Below are positions 40,101-55,100 of a stretch of 64,000 nt of DNA, piece by piece. The stretch is taken from positions 1,428,501-1,492,500 of the forward strand of contig NC_088309.1 of assembly GCF_910592395.1 (NCBI RefSeq), in the 5' to 3' direction. Source of the DNA: Lineus longissimus (lineage: Eukaryota > Nemertea > Pilidiophora > Heteronemertea > Lineidae). Under the pieces are notes generated by a model. The model had not been told where the DNA came from and searched no databases. It saw only the letters and a program-made list of their open reading frames with translations. Each line of letters opens with the position of its first letter. Positions within the stretch are counted from its first letter, which is position 1. A program made the translations under genes and the position numbers.

Positions 40101-43100
40101 AAACCTGCTGGAAGGACTTAACAACGCAAATACAAACCGAATAACTTCTCGAAAAGTCCCAAATGACGGTGTGTAAGATGAATGAGGTTACGATAAGCAG
40201 AAGATTGAAAGAAAAATACACCAAAAAACATGCGTTACTTACATTGCCGTCTTCATCATCTTTCTTGAGATGCTCGGCTATGAATCGTACCCCTTCCAAC
40301 GCCTTCAGGACATTTGGGGCATACCGTCGTTGTCGAAGGCCAGTGTTGTCAGCGTCGTGGCCGAGGAGACCCTCTGCACCCCTCATCACGTAGTTGGTGT
40401 GAGCGCTATCGTAGGTTTCGCTCGCCAACCGTCCTCCATCACCGTAGGAGTCTCTGATTTCGACGCCGTTGCATGTCCGGACCACCACTCTTGGCGCCCG
40501 CTCCTTCTCAGGGTTTGGCCGCCGCATTATCAACAGTCTTGGTAGAATGTTTAGGAAGACTTTTCGGACCCAAGGCGACATTGTATGCGTAGATGGCGAC
40601 CGAAAGTGGACATTTAGGACAATGACGGTTACGATGATGGACAAGGTGACCAAGATCATGGTGAAGAGGAGATATTTCCCTATAAGAGGAACTACGAGCG
40701 ACGTCGGCGGAATGATCTCAGCCAACAGCAAGAAAAACACAGTGAGCGAAAGCAGAATGGAAATACACAAGGTAATTTTCTCCCCGCTGTCTGATGGTAA
40801 GTAGAAGACGAGTACGGTCAGGAATGAAATGGCCACGCAAGGGATAATCAGGTTCACAGTGTAGAACAAGGTCTTACGTCTCATGGTGATGTTGAACGTG
40901 ATGTCTGGGTAAGGCTCCACGCAGCATGGATAATACTTCTCGTTTCTCTTAGCAGGGGCATCGAGTATATCCCACTCAACACTTCGGTAGAAGTTGTTTA
41001 GGTTGATGCCTTCGTCGATGAGCACAGCGCCCTCGTGATCTTCTCTCTCGATCTGACCTATGTGTTTCAGGTCGACTTGGAAACCATCGTACGTCCACGA
41101 GCCAAACTTCATGGAACAGAGCTGCTCGTCGAAGGGGAAGAATTCTACATTGATGGTGCAGGAGCTTTTATAAATAGCTGGTGGCTCCCATTCTACTAAG
41201 CCCTTGGGGTGCAGTGTAGCTTTTGTCATAAGTGTCACCTCATAGTTTCCATCAGCACTGAAATTGACATCACAGACATGTAATGGACATGCATTGTTAT
41301 AGATAACCTTCGTGTAGTGTGTGGATGTTGCACTGCAACGTGTACGTGTTACGAGTGTGGCTAGCTACATGGTTTTAAAGCAACAGTACAGGGGAAACAT
41401 GCAGATTTACATTGAGGGGGTTTCGGGGACTTGCTTTAACTGGATATCAGGACGTAAGATGTCTCAAAGAGAAGGGTCATTGCGACAGCGTTGATTTGTA
41501 TGTAATGAGAAATGACCATACATGTAAGTCTGCAACAGTACCACAACTAATATTTTTAAATAATTTTAAAAAGATTTGTACACCAAATGATATATTGTAA
41601 TAAATGCTTCAACCTGCATGGCTGTGTTTGTGGGCCATGCTTTTTTCATTTTCTTTTTTTCCAAATTGATATCATGCAGTTAAAAACATTCAGTTGTAAG
41701 AATATTTATGACTAACTCTTAAAATCTGTTCACGACGATTTATTATAGAAGTTGCAACCTTATTCAAGTTCATCCAAAACAACGTTCTGATTCTTTAATT
41801 TGATGGAGCAAATCAATGCATATTATGAAGACAAGACGAAGAAAACAAAATTAGAAATCGTTTAAAAAACAATTTCCGTCAAGTTAATTCAAGATCGGTG
41901 CGTGAAGAATGTATGGTGGTTGTTCAGATTAATATAAAACATGTTGCTTAATCCGATAGAAAAAAGTGCTCTTATTTAGTGTGCTTCTCTTTAAAAATGT
42001 TCAGGAAAGCGTGCATGAATGAAGCTATTGTGAAAGGTGTTGACGTGCGGTTGAAGGAAATGAATAAGATATTGTGTGGTGTGGGGAGTAAGTGGTGTGT
42101 TAGAAGAATCGTGAGTGGTGTATGTATTTGTGACGAGGAGTACGTGATTCAACGACAGAGCTGGATCACGTAAAGTTATAGAAATGATCAGTCAAAGGAG
42201 CATTTTATTCTATCTATTCGGACAGGGACTCACACAGAGGATTGCGATTATCAGGCTATGGAGAGGACATGCAAACAAGGCTTTCATAAAACAAACAGGC
42301 CGGAGAAGACAGGGTGCTATCCAAATCTTGAGAATCAGGAGACGTTGTCATGCCAGCGCTCTAGAGATATTGCCATCGCATATCGCCATTCTGCTATCAC
42401 ACAAGTTAAATTATTCGCCCAAGGACTGAAACCATTCGCCAGACGTGTGCACGAGAGTCACACAGAAGATAGAATTAAAAGCAATAAGTTCTTCATCAAA
42501 ACTGAAAAGAATATATAGGTCATATCTGCGAAAAAAGAATTCATGATGTTAGAGTATAGATGACAGCAAAAACAAGCAAAATCTATGTAGGTCCAAATTG
42601 CATTAAACTAACTATAATATTTAGACAGTAAAATGGAAAATCTACATTTTGTTTATTGATAGTACTATAATTTACAAAGCATGCAACATCACTTTAGCTA
42701 ACAACATAGATCAAGGAAATATAGTTAGGACGAATCTATGAGTGACTACTTGTTATTCTGACACGCACATGTATAACAAAAAGAGCTCTCGAAAGAGGTA
42801 TTTGGCGACAATTGGTTTGAGTTATATTTCATAATACTTCTTTTCTCGTGTATCCCACGAGGAGCTCATTCTTGTAAACTTGGAAAAATGTTGTCAGTTT
42901 ATAACCAGGAAAGGCCACTTCCTTCGTTTCTAATTACAGCTTAGAGCTTTTGAAGATTTCGACTACTGGCCTTAAATATGACATTATCAAGATGACTGAC
43001 TCAAATTATCCTTTTGTAATTTAGGCTTATCTAACACGCTGGAAACACTAATTGACTTCAGCCACAATACAATCCCCAGTGAGTAATAAGTGTTTAAACG

Positions 43101-46100
43101 TATCCTTTTGTAATTTAGGCTTATCTAACACGCTGGAAACACTAATTGACTTCAGCCACAAAACAATCCCCAGTGAATAATAAGTGTTTAAACATGCAAC
43201 ATTAAGGGCGACGAATAACAAAACTACCACATTTAGAGATAAAACCATGAAGACATATACATAGTCATATTTCTTGGCCGTTTTGACTAAACCGGATTAA
43301 ATTATGTACATTCAGTTGACGTGTTATATCGGTTAACTTGGACCCACATGAAATGATTCAAAAAGTACAAGTGCAAGTAAAGAGTTGATACATGTGTTGT
43401 GCAAAACATATCAAACACAAACGATAGAGGTGTAATACTCGATCTACTTCTATTTATTTCTACTAGATTGATAGTTTGTTATCACTTATGCATGTAGGTA
43501 AATGTGTTTTTGGTAATGTAAGATGAATGGGGCAAGCTAGCCTGTGGGGAGCGCTGGTCCTTTAATTGTGTTGACAGATACCAGACTGAGACAGTATCTG
43601 AAGTATATTTTTGAATGAAGGAAATGCCAAACCAACAATTGTCTTTTACTCTCACACGATTCCCGAGCATACCGAGTGTGTGAATAGAACTAAAAATTAC
43701 AGTAGTTAGCTTGCCGTATTTTCACGTTATATTAATATCATATTTAGATAATCATAGTCCTCATGAAGATTTTTCAACAAAAAAGCTGAAAACCTTTGGT
43801 TGGGGTTGGTGAATAAAATTCTACTGAAACTGAGGCAATTTAAATTATTAAAGGTTTTTATTTATTTTCGAAGAAGGAATAAAATTTCCGGAAAATTTTT
43901 CTAACAACATAAAAACGTTGGAGTTCCCAATTAATACGCAGAAATCCGAGAGAATGTCGTTGATCCCACGTGCCAAGCGTCGAAGGGTTTAAAAATTAGA
44001 TATATGATCTCGGAGTTATCAAATGTGCATAATTAGTCGAAATGTTGGGTGGGGATGGCGGGTTGGATGGAATGTGAAAGGATCGTGTTGGGACTGAGGT
44101 GATTCGAAAGCTGAAAAAGATTTCATGTTATATTAAATTAGATCTTGAATGAACGATGAATATTTCAGGTTAAATTCAGTGTTTAGGAACACATTTACCC
44201 TCTTTTTGCGACTATTAATCATAGATTGTAAGTATATTATATGCAGATTTTAAATTTGGTGTCCAACAGAGAATTTGGCCAAATGAAAATTTTATGTTGG
44301 GTGGCTCCAACATAAATCCTATGTTGGGTTTCGCGAGCATGAATTTTATCTTTAACAGTAGCCTAGGTTTTAAAAGTAGTTTGGAAAAATTTTGAAAAAA
44401 AAAATCAAATGCATAAAAACCTGATAGATAATGTGTTTTTGACCCAAAAAAATGTATGATTTTTTTAGGGAAATTCTTTTTTGAAAATCAAATTTTCATG
44501 AAAAAACCCAGCAAGAAATACAGAAATATTTTCTCCGCAGTTCTGAGAAAAAACCCAACATATAATCTACATTTTCGTCCGGCCTGCATAAAACTTCTTG
44601 TGTAATATTTTCGTAAAATTTAAGTTTGGGGCGCATTATTGTGCATGATTGTTCGAGCAAACAATGATTTATTAAATTCAACATTCACACTCATTTTGAT
44701 TATGGTCGGCAAGAAGTTTCTTGGAAGAAGCTAAATGCCTTAGCAACGAAGGTTTTACCATTCGACGAACTCACTTAACCAATGAAGCAGTTTAGCGTCG
44801 ACGAACTGTGCATGGACTGCACGTAGACTAACGATAGCAGCACACAAAACCAACCCTTCACCAAAGCATTACAGCTTAGGTACACCAGATACCGAGAACC
44901 AAATGACCATATAGCTAATGTAACTACAGTTCTTAGAAGGTCAGTCAGTTTGCTGACTCCCTAAAGCTCTCAGCCTCCTGGAGACTACTCAGTCTGGTTC
45001 GTCGAATCGTAATTCTTCAACACTTTGCTAAAGGAATTGTTAATATTTGTCAATCTAGAATAGATTTATCATACATTGTAAGGATGAGCAATCTATGTCA
45101 TGGGAATGATCCTTGCATTACTTGGACGATCGTAAATAGTATCGATTTTCGTTTCTCATTGCACAATTCGAGCGAACAACGAAATATTTGAAAAGTTTCA
45201 TTTGCCTTGACAAAGCATTCCAGGCTGCATGGATATAGCATAATATTGACATTGACTGCTCACCTGACTTGGGTATCTTCAGAAGCGCTAAAGCTAGTTG
45301 TTGATATATATGGAGTGGACAATCATCTGCTGTAAGATACAGTCTTTCAAAATCCCGGATAGGCCCTTGAGCAAATACTGGCAGCACGTGTCTCGCACTG
45401 CTGTCGTATGGGGCAAGGCACTGCGACATATCTTCATGTGTGGAAACTAGTCTTCTAACAACGTTAAAGAGGTCGTTCTAAAGCGATGATACCAAACTGT
45501 TCACTGACCAATATTCACAGAACGCGTAGATCGAGCGGCTCTAAAGATACTCTGTTAGGTCTACAATTAATATGAAGAAGTATGATCAGAGAAAGTATAT
45601 ATATATATATCATGTGCACACAGTGTTGAAGAGTATAGAAGAACAACCTGTTGTAAACAAGCTAAAACATTACCCAAGGAAACCTTGACGACACGTGACT
45701 TACTTGCCGTACAATACAATATCGGGAAGCCAGATCTCCTCCGAAGGGACGTACATCTTCGACACACCACCGTACTCCTTGGGATCCCAAACCAAGTTCT
45801 TGTCAAACCATTTCTGGCAATTTTTGCGGAGGAAAGACGCTTAATTACACAGATATCTACACAATTTAAACTGTACTGGGGACTGATATGGATGAGGATT
45901 GAAGTAGGTAAATGATGGCCAAACATTTCTTCTTTTAGGAATGGTAATCAGAAAAGAGTTTAACGTTTACATAATTTCAAAAGATTCCAATCCACTAGAT
46001 GTTAGGATGCCAACCCATCTTTCGTGGTTCAATACTGACCATGACCTTCATTCAACTAATTCCATTCCGCATCCATATAATGGCGCACCAATTAGTAGAC

Positions 46101-49100
46101 CACATAATACGACAATTGTTAGTACGCCACAGTAAACTGATGTACTACCTACTACAGTCTTCTATACCTTCCGCCATCTTGTGTCGTCATGGTGACGTCA
46201 CACGTAGGCGGTACTGTATGGGCAAACGTACTACTTACACTGGGAAGACGTTGGGACACCAATGACGTCACTTACTTGTTGTACAAAACTATATCAGGCA
46301 GCCATATTTCCTCGGAGGGTACGTATAGAACACTCACGCCACCATATTCGACTGGGTCCCATCGCAGTTTGTAGTCTTTCCATTTCTAGTGTCAAGAGAA
46401 CACAATAGAGAGCGTCATGAACGGCACTCTGGAACCTATCCTTGGAATAATGGCGGGTTGAATAGGCCCTGTACCTCAGTTTATGACTGAATGTAAGGAT
46501 CTATCTGGATTACCTTTGACTGAGGTTGGTGTAACAAATGCCTCCCTGTGGAAAGTTGGGGCCAGATGATGGCCAATCCTACTATGTCCATGGCAAAGAC
46601 GCTATGTATAGCCAATAACATCGTCTCGATGCAAGGCTGGTTAACTTAGTCAACGCAGTGTGTGTCCCTTCTCAGTTCCCAAGCCGTTATCGTTAACATT
46701 TACGAAAAGGACAGATTGTAAGAGTGACCAGAAAATTAGAAACACACACAACGAATAAGAAATTACCAAAGATTGGTAGACGTTGGAGACATTACACTAA
46801 AAACACACCCAAAGTGAAACAACAAGCGCAACTATCAACATGAGTAGACCAGGTTGCGAAATGCTATATATAATATATCATATATATTAAAAGTGTCTGT
46901 AAAGTGACGTGTTTGTTACTTGGAATATCACGAATCTTCTTAAAATAAAATCGGACAACCATCACAACAATAACGTGAGCCTTATAATACAAATAAGGCC
47001 TTTAATAGTGCATTGCATACACCTTTACAACTGTATGACTATTGTGAGATGATGATTATTGTATACATTAGCTACAAACTGTAGATATCACAACATTTTC
47101 CTCACGCGATCAACATGATCTGTATGCGATTAACTTGGACGTTTGAGCACAACGTTCCACAGAGAAGCCAGGTCAGTCATGTCAGTGATAGTACCGAAAA
47201 AAAATACTAACGGACGATAATCAAACCCAGAAATAATGGGATGTAAAAATGTTCGACCCCGACTGAGAAAATGCATGATGAAACAGTGTCAGTGGTGATT
47301 GAGTCCGGTGACCGACCACGTATTGTAAGTTGTACGTATTGTAGATTGTTATGCTTGTACTGCCTCAGCAGAACAAAATCAAACCGGGCGGGGCATACCC
47401 CATGATTTGGGTAAAGTGTTGTGGCTTAAAGGACCTTCTCAGTTCATGGGCCGATTACATTACACTCCACTGAGGCCAAACCATGCCGCACACTCTCCAG
47501 TGCGTGGTCTGTCAAGTGATTCACCACGACACTGGGGACATGAATGCTGAAATCTTGAATAAAGGGTGGTGGAAACAATATCTGAATAAAGAGTCTGCAA
47601 GCTCGAAGCATTCTTACACAAAGACCATGCACTGGTAGCTTTTAAATCCACAATTAATTCTTTTTGTAACTTGAGTTAAGATAGATATATGGCAGAGGAA
47701 TTGACCATCGAATACACCTTTCCAGAAATGGGGCGCTGAGTGTCCGAAATAGTGATGTCATGAGGGGAAACTAGGCCACATGGTGGAGGGACAAAGGAGA
47801 TAGTCATGGTTGACAACACACTTGAATGCCTTTAATGACGGACAAGGGGAAAAAAGTTAGTTCCAATGCAAGCCACCAATTTCGGGAAGTATGTATAGAG
47901 AAACGAGATCCAGGTTGCGTGATCGATGCTTAGGACGGTAAATAATGGCTTCAATTGGCCGCAGCGCTTTCTCATTCACTCATTGCCTTCTATATCACCC
48001 GTTACATTTCCTCAGGGGCCGGCTTACAAAGACCCAGCGTCTAATAAATGTCGATTGGGTCGGTTTACGTCTTCCGCTTACGATGTTTATTACCATCAAG
48101 GAGAAGTTGTTAGCTGTCGCAAAGAAAAGAGTGCCCGTGTAAAGTGTCATTGCGAGTGTTAACTTACTGATGGTGCACCCGGTTGAGGTTGACAGGTCGT
48201 AAAAGTAACGAATGGCCACTGATACCGTACTAAACCACATGCTTCTGCCATACTTTTTAGGCTATGACGGCAATGAGCATTGTAGTAAACAAATCCGACC
48301 CTTAAATCAGTTTGTGCTGCGACTACCGCACCGCATTTTGACGGTAAAGGCTTAAGCATTATCTTCTTCGGTAGGCTCAAATATTACCCCTGACTTTCAG
48401 AGTATAATATGGAACTGGAACGGACCGTTGGTATCATGGGTGAACTCGAAACTGCTGCCTACTGCATTGGAACTGGGCAGCGTTCTTTACTCGGACTCTT
48501 GCTCTCGATTTTCAGCTCAATGATTCCATTAGATGAGGTCGTGCCAGAATTTGAGTTTTCGAAGCAGCATTATCTAAAGCTAGTCGGATTCCCCGAAGAC
48601 GTCTCACGTCAGAACATTTCGTTAGAAGCAATAATGTACCGTGTAGCGGCCCTCACAATTGATTACACCCGATAGCTAACGTGGCATATCTTTCCACGAG
48701 GCTGCATGATTGTTATTTCTTGGCGAGTTCTGGTGCGACTTCTATAGCCCCCTCGTTTATATCATGACATCAGCCATTTATCCTACACTGACGGAATACT
48801 TGAGCGTTAGTACGTAAATTGAAGAGAGGGGATCCTTCCGAAAATCATTGGTTCTGATTATCAGCCCGGCAATGATGGTCGATATGTAGAAGAATGAAGC
48901 ATACAGATGTGAAAATATATAGTTTATGTTCGGAAAAAAATCTCCGTTTAGGTTCATCTACCAACGCAGATGACCAAGTCAAAGTGTACATTTTTGTACT
49001 GCTTACAGTAGAGAATATGTAACCCATAAGGGGAATCCGTCCATAAATATATTCAAGTGGACGTGAATCTGTCATGCACTGATATGAAATGCTTGACAGG

Positions 49101-52100
49101 ATGCAGAATATCCATATCAGAATATTATCCCTTGAGAATGTCATTCAAATTCCGTTGTGGAATTCCGTGACCACAGTGAAACCATGATGGAGTATCTACA
49201 AGTATTGTATAGAGCGATTGCAACCTGCTTTCTCTTATAGATGCGCAATTAGAAAAAAACACTGTTGTCGCAGTCATTCAGCTGTCCTATCCCCTGATTT
49301 CTTGGAAACATACTGAACATAATCAGCAGTTGTTTATGAAAATGACTTAAAATCCGCGTTTTCATTCAACAAATACACGATTTTCCATTGCTTGGATTTT
49401 ATAGTTTGTAATTGAGTACACTTTGAGAAGATGAAGTTTTCGTTTTCGTTGCAATTTGTGTGAGGTCAAACCCTACCCTCAGCCGACTGGACTATTATAC
49501 CGCCGAGGAAAATGGAGGCAATAGACTCCTACAAGGGCTAATGCTGAAGAATAAAGAGGCTACAACAACACCCGTATGCGGACATGCCTCAAATGCTTTC
49601 GCATTTCATTTTAATATCTCTAGGTTCTGAGAGGTAATGCAATCTGACACCCACCATGCGTCGCGAAACATCCACCACGACGTCAGCACCGATTTATAGC
49701 TGTATCAATCAAAGTTGGCCCGTTACGCTGCTGCGAACACCCTGCCAACACGATTGTCAGACAAGTTGCTAACGCATGCACAAACAACTGACAATCATAT
49801 AAATCATCTCAAATGAAAAATAACATTACACCATATTCGATTTATATTTCAGAGCCGCGCCGCCCGTTGAGATACATCAGATATCTTGGCGTAACAATTG
49901 CAAGTGGAAGTCCTTTAAGGAAATGTGGTGATTTTATCAATCATAATGTAATACCGGGTTTCCGAAATTACTAGTTCACTCCGGTCTATAATAGAGACTA
50001 TTCCATCAACCCTATATCCAATTGTGATCAACGTAATATTACGATTTGATGGATTGTTTTGAGAGCTAAGCAAGAGATGGCAACGGTAATGGGAGATAGT
50101 TTATGATAGCAGTCATTAACGTAGGTCGTCTCGGAGGCAGGTTAAAGTCTCTCGCTGTCTTCAATTGTTAAGTACATGCAGTACCAGATTTCAAAGTGTT
50201 TCTTATTGCAAACAGCACAAGAAAACTGTAGGATTGAAGGTATTCGACCAACACACAGGTTTTCATGGAGTTAAAAGTCGTTGGCGGTGAAACTGCAGTA
50301 TGATTGAGTTCAAGAAGGCCGCACCCAATCACATCCGATATGTAGCTCGTTCTGAGCCATCGAAACTGTGACCCGGCTCTGCCATGAATCGATTCAGCTC
50401 ATCCGCGCACGGTCCCACCGGGCCAAAATGGCTGGTGGGGATGTCATTGATCTTGCTAACTAATTCAATATTTGCAATCGGAATGCAGTCTATCCACAGG
50501 GACTTCATCTGATTTGTGTACACATTTGTTGTCCGGGTATTTACAAAGCTACTCTTGTTATCAGCATGATAATGAATAGCGAGGGGGATATTAGAGGTTT
50601 CCTTCTGTCCATGGCTGGGAACATATTGGGTTTCCTTGCCTTTGAGCAGAGACGCACTGAAAACGGTCTCAGATATCATGCTGTAACAAATGCTAGATTT
50701 TAGCTTTAGATCTAGCTAGGAACAGCTCAAGAAACATAGAAAGTGACACCTACACCACTCTTGGCAGAAACTCGAGCAGATCGTCAGTCGATTACCTCGG
50801 TCACCAGAGGTGGACTTCCTTCAACTTGATCGAATCGAAAAGCCCAAAAAATAACTTCGGTCGCATAATACACATCAAGTGCTTTAGTGAACTGTCTGAA
50901 TACAAGAGTTTGTTCACTGTTCTATCTGCACACATGATATGACCAGACAGGTGGAACCTCTGATTTGAAGCAAATGAAGCAACAAAAATACGATTACTAC
51001 AATAAGAGATATAAAATGAGAGTGAAAACAAGAGATTATGCTTACCTGTTGTAGCCAAACATTAGTGGTCATTATCTGATTTTTTTCGTCCTGAAAAGAT
51101 AGACCGGATATAGAATGAGATTCAATGAGTTCACGACATGCAGCCAATCGCTGTCTCGGCCACGGCCATGTCATTTGGCCACGGCATGATGTTAATTTCA
51201 TCATAACCATTGGTAAGTTAAGGACCAAAATTGCGATTTTTGACAAATAAAATGGTCGCTAAATCTTGACGTCACTCTGCCCTAAATGATTTATAATGGC
51301 AAATCATCTTTAAGTGGACTTAAATCTTGGCTACAACATGTGAATATCAGGTTGGTTTGGTTTAACCCAATCTTCAAGAACAGATAATCAGTATTGATAA
51401 CAACCAAGGCTAATAAATTTGGATGCCGTCCCTCAATCTCCCAGACAACACCCTAACCTCGTCCTGAGAGGGCATCGATCACAGGATGTTTAATTTACGG
51501 TGGCAGCCACCATTTCATCACTAATCGGCGACAGCTTGCACCAATGAAGAACTCTGAATATCACAAATCAGCCTCTACTTGCCAAGACTCAGCGTAAAGG
51601 CAAATGGTAGTACCTGGCTATGCTTGGCTAACGGATTTCGTCAGTTGTCTTCCGAATTCTTCTATTTAAAATCGCTCACTTTACAGATAAGATTACCCAG
51701 TTGATACACTTTTCTACTTAACCCTAAATAACAAATGGTTAGATTTTGCTTAAAAACTACACTTTCTCCCCCACGGCTTACATTGAAACCGAAACCAAAG
51801 ACTTTATCAAGAAAAAATATGTTCAGAAACCGAAAAGCTAAATACTGATAAGTACATCAACCTATAACTACACTATTCGTTGCCGCCATGTCAGCTAGTG
51901 ATATTATTTCACTGTGTGGAGATCACGTCTCAAATAACGTTCGCTGCTTGGGTGGATGATCGGGTTGACGGCGCAGAAACTTGCAGGACCCAGCCGAGAT
52001 TAGTTCGTTCAGTTCGATAAAATGGTATTAGCTTCGTTGTCGACTCGTCATGATGTACACTTATACGTGGCATTAGCAGTAATATTGTACATTGGCTTTT

Positions 52101-55100
52101 CAGGATAAATGACGCCACTTTTTGATACAAATATCATCGTTAGAAACAAGAGTTGATAAACACGATGCGTTCGATGGATATTGGAGGTGGTGCATGCTCT
52201 TTCTAGAACCAGTTTTAGCACAAAGTGAAAAATAGCCACATATGCGTTTTCAATCTTGAGTGTTAAGTTTTGTTCAACGGTTAACAAAACGTTTCTTTTT
52301 TGTTTTCCTTTGGAGGCGGCCGCAGCTGTATGGGTTCTGTAATCCAATTCCAAAAGATCACATGTGACGGCATGAAGAGTCAGGGGGCCGCATCAAACTG
52401 ATTTAATGCAAATTCGTGGCGAAGCATCACTTTGAGAACACACAGCGTATTTCTTTGATCCAATTATAATTCGCAAATAAGTTTTGATTTTCAATTTCCA
52501 TGGCAACTAGAGAAATCGAAGACGAAAAGTATTTTATTTGGAATTTAAGGATTAAAAAAGAACTGGGTTTAGCCTGAGGCATAAACTCGAAACGCCTGAG
52601 AACCTGATACGTTTTTGGTATCTTCAGTGACAATTAGTTTGCGGCGTCTTGCTTGATGAAATGGTTTGAGCAGAAAATATTATCGAATTATTGTCTCATA
52701 GGGTGTGTTTGTTTCTGGCAAAAACTGGTAAAACTGCTGTTGTTTGTAATAATAACACTTTGTCCTTTCATGTAGAGTTCTGCTTCAGTTCCTGACTCTC
52801 CAGGGTAAAATCAGCATTCCTTTTTAATTTACTGGTTTGTCTCACCAGAAAATCCAAAACGGACCCATTGACACTAAAAAAGTGAATACATGTACATTTA
52901 CCAGTATGATACGAGTAACGCTGCCACTGATCATTTTTTGCAATTCAGTTCTTTTTACAGTCGAAGCATTCCATGACTTGCGGCGCAAAAAGAGGAAAAT
53001 CATCACATCAGCAACGTTACAGCAGACACACATATCACGCCATTGCTTTTTGTAATGATCTTCAACACCGTTATTTCAACATGTCACACGTTTTACATAA
53101 CATTAACTAGATCTAAACGCACATGCATTTCTTTCTTCCGACCAAATTAGTTGGTGACCAATTACGCCATGCACCGTCGCCGACGTTCCCTGCTCGACGT
53201 CGTTTCGCTGTTTCTACGCCTCGGTGGATACGGCAAGCATTGGTCGCAGAACATATGCTTGGTTCCCACTGTTACTGATGTTATCGACCAGCTGGGGAAT
53301 ACTCGGACGTTCGCACATACCATCGTGTATGAGCTTTTGCTGATAGTTTGCGATACATGTTCATTCTTCCAAGTACGGCAAAACTTCCACCACCTTCTCA
53401 AGGCACTAACATCAAAGTTGCAACATTGAAATGTGCATCATATACACTTTGCTTCCGGCAGTCGAGACGTTTAAACCAAACTCGTAAAAAATTGGCGGTG
53501 CGAAATTGAAATACAGACGTTTAGGCGAAAACGCAGTGAGGGAAATTGATTGGTTGATGTGATTGTTCGTGACAACATGTGGCTTCTGTGTACACACGTA
53601 TCGACAATTTTAGTTAGCCCTCTCCATGTCAAATATCGCATTAAACAGGTTTAAAGAGTTAAAAGTGTTTGAACATCTCGTAAATCATTTCAGGCATGAC
53701 ATGCAAGTAAAGGATTTCGACTGGGACTATACGAGGTTATGAGGTATAACACTGTCAACTTGATATTATACGCATTTTGATATCTCTAGTCACTTGAAAC
53801 TTAAACAAACACGCTAAAGTAATTGTTGGTAAGCGTATCACAAATGCATCAGTCGATGAACAGTGCATTGCATGCCCCACTGGCTGTCAGGTTTTAGCTC
53901 AACATGTTGTCAGATAGTGGCTCCACTGGCTGTCAGACAGTGGCTTCACTAGCTGTCAGACAGTGGCTCAAACGGCGGTCAGGCAGTGGCTCTACCGGGT
54001 TCCATCGGCCGGCTGTCGGACAGTGGGCAACGAAAGGTTTAAAAGATGTCGATGCATTTCCGTTAGTATGGTGGAGAATGTTGCTTCCCAAATCTTACCC
54101 AAACATTCAGCAAAGGCCTTTCCGAACCCGTTTCTGCCAGTATATCAACAAGGTTAGAAGACGGGGATAAGTCCGCACAAAGCTTAGAACGACATGCACG
54201 CGGGGGAAGAGCCCCGACATTGTCAAATCCTTTCCAACACTCCCATCCCCGTGAGCGCATCCCGTCTCAGCCGTGATTCTTATCTTAAGTCACCTGTGCT
54301 CAGGATGAGACAAGGAAAAACTGCCTCAGCTAATCAATAGTAGAGAAAGCATTTCCTGATAGCATTATCTCGCGACGAAAATCCTCTCAACCGAGGGCGC
54401 TCAATAAGTAGCAGCCTCTCCTGTCAGTTCAACCTTTGCATTAGCCTTGTTGTAATCAGCTACGGGTAGTCAATTAAGCACTTCGTCTTGATACTTTTGC
54501 AAGAAGATATTACAAAAAGAAAACATCAGAGAAAACCTGCACTACTTTTTTGCTCAAAAATCTTATTGTTGCTTTTTACCACTTCATGTGATTCAAGTGC
54601 AAGGATGTTTTTTCCTTCATTTTCATTAGAGATGCAAAACCAAAAACATTTGGGGAAGCTATAGGAGTGGTCTTGATGAACATAAATTGAATGTCTGATC
54701 TATTGTAAGCATTCTTGGTTTAATTTCGTTCAAGTACAAAGTTCCCGCTCTAGTTCAAGTTCTTCTAAAGTGAGAATACCGACTGGCAATGCTTTCATTG
54801 CTATATCGCAGTTACGAAATTATGTTCACTTTGAGAAATTCATGTTTCTAATTCATATATCTTGTTTCGACCACTTCAGAAAGGAATTTCCTATGACAAC
54901 AAATCGATAGAACTAACATTAACTTCCGGAAAGACAATGTCAGATTTCGAACGGAACCGGATGATCTGTTAGAACCATTTTGTTGCCAGCGGAAAACATG
55001 GATTGTTCGCTCTAGTAATGCTTCTTGAGCACGTATTTAATCACGGCAGAAATTGAATTAAAACGAACGAAAATCAATTAAGAATCAATGCCTGGCTCCT

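Noticed and set aside
48409-48675. 88-aa plus-strand ORF inside receptor intron
   Set aside because: Composition looks protein-like, but no domain, signal peptide, splice-supported extension or recognisable homologue was seen.
50329-50679. 116-aa minus-strand ORF between receptor exons 3 and 4
   Set aside because: It has no family resemblance, and its insertion would not fit the receptor coding sequence; probably chance.
53151-53429. 92-aa plus-strand ORF with an Arg-rich start
   Set aside because: No domain recognised, and a minus-strand ORF of similar quality overlaps it, so neither has support.
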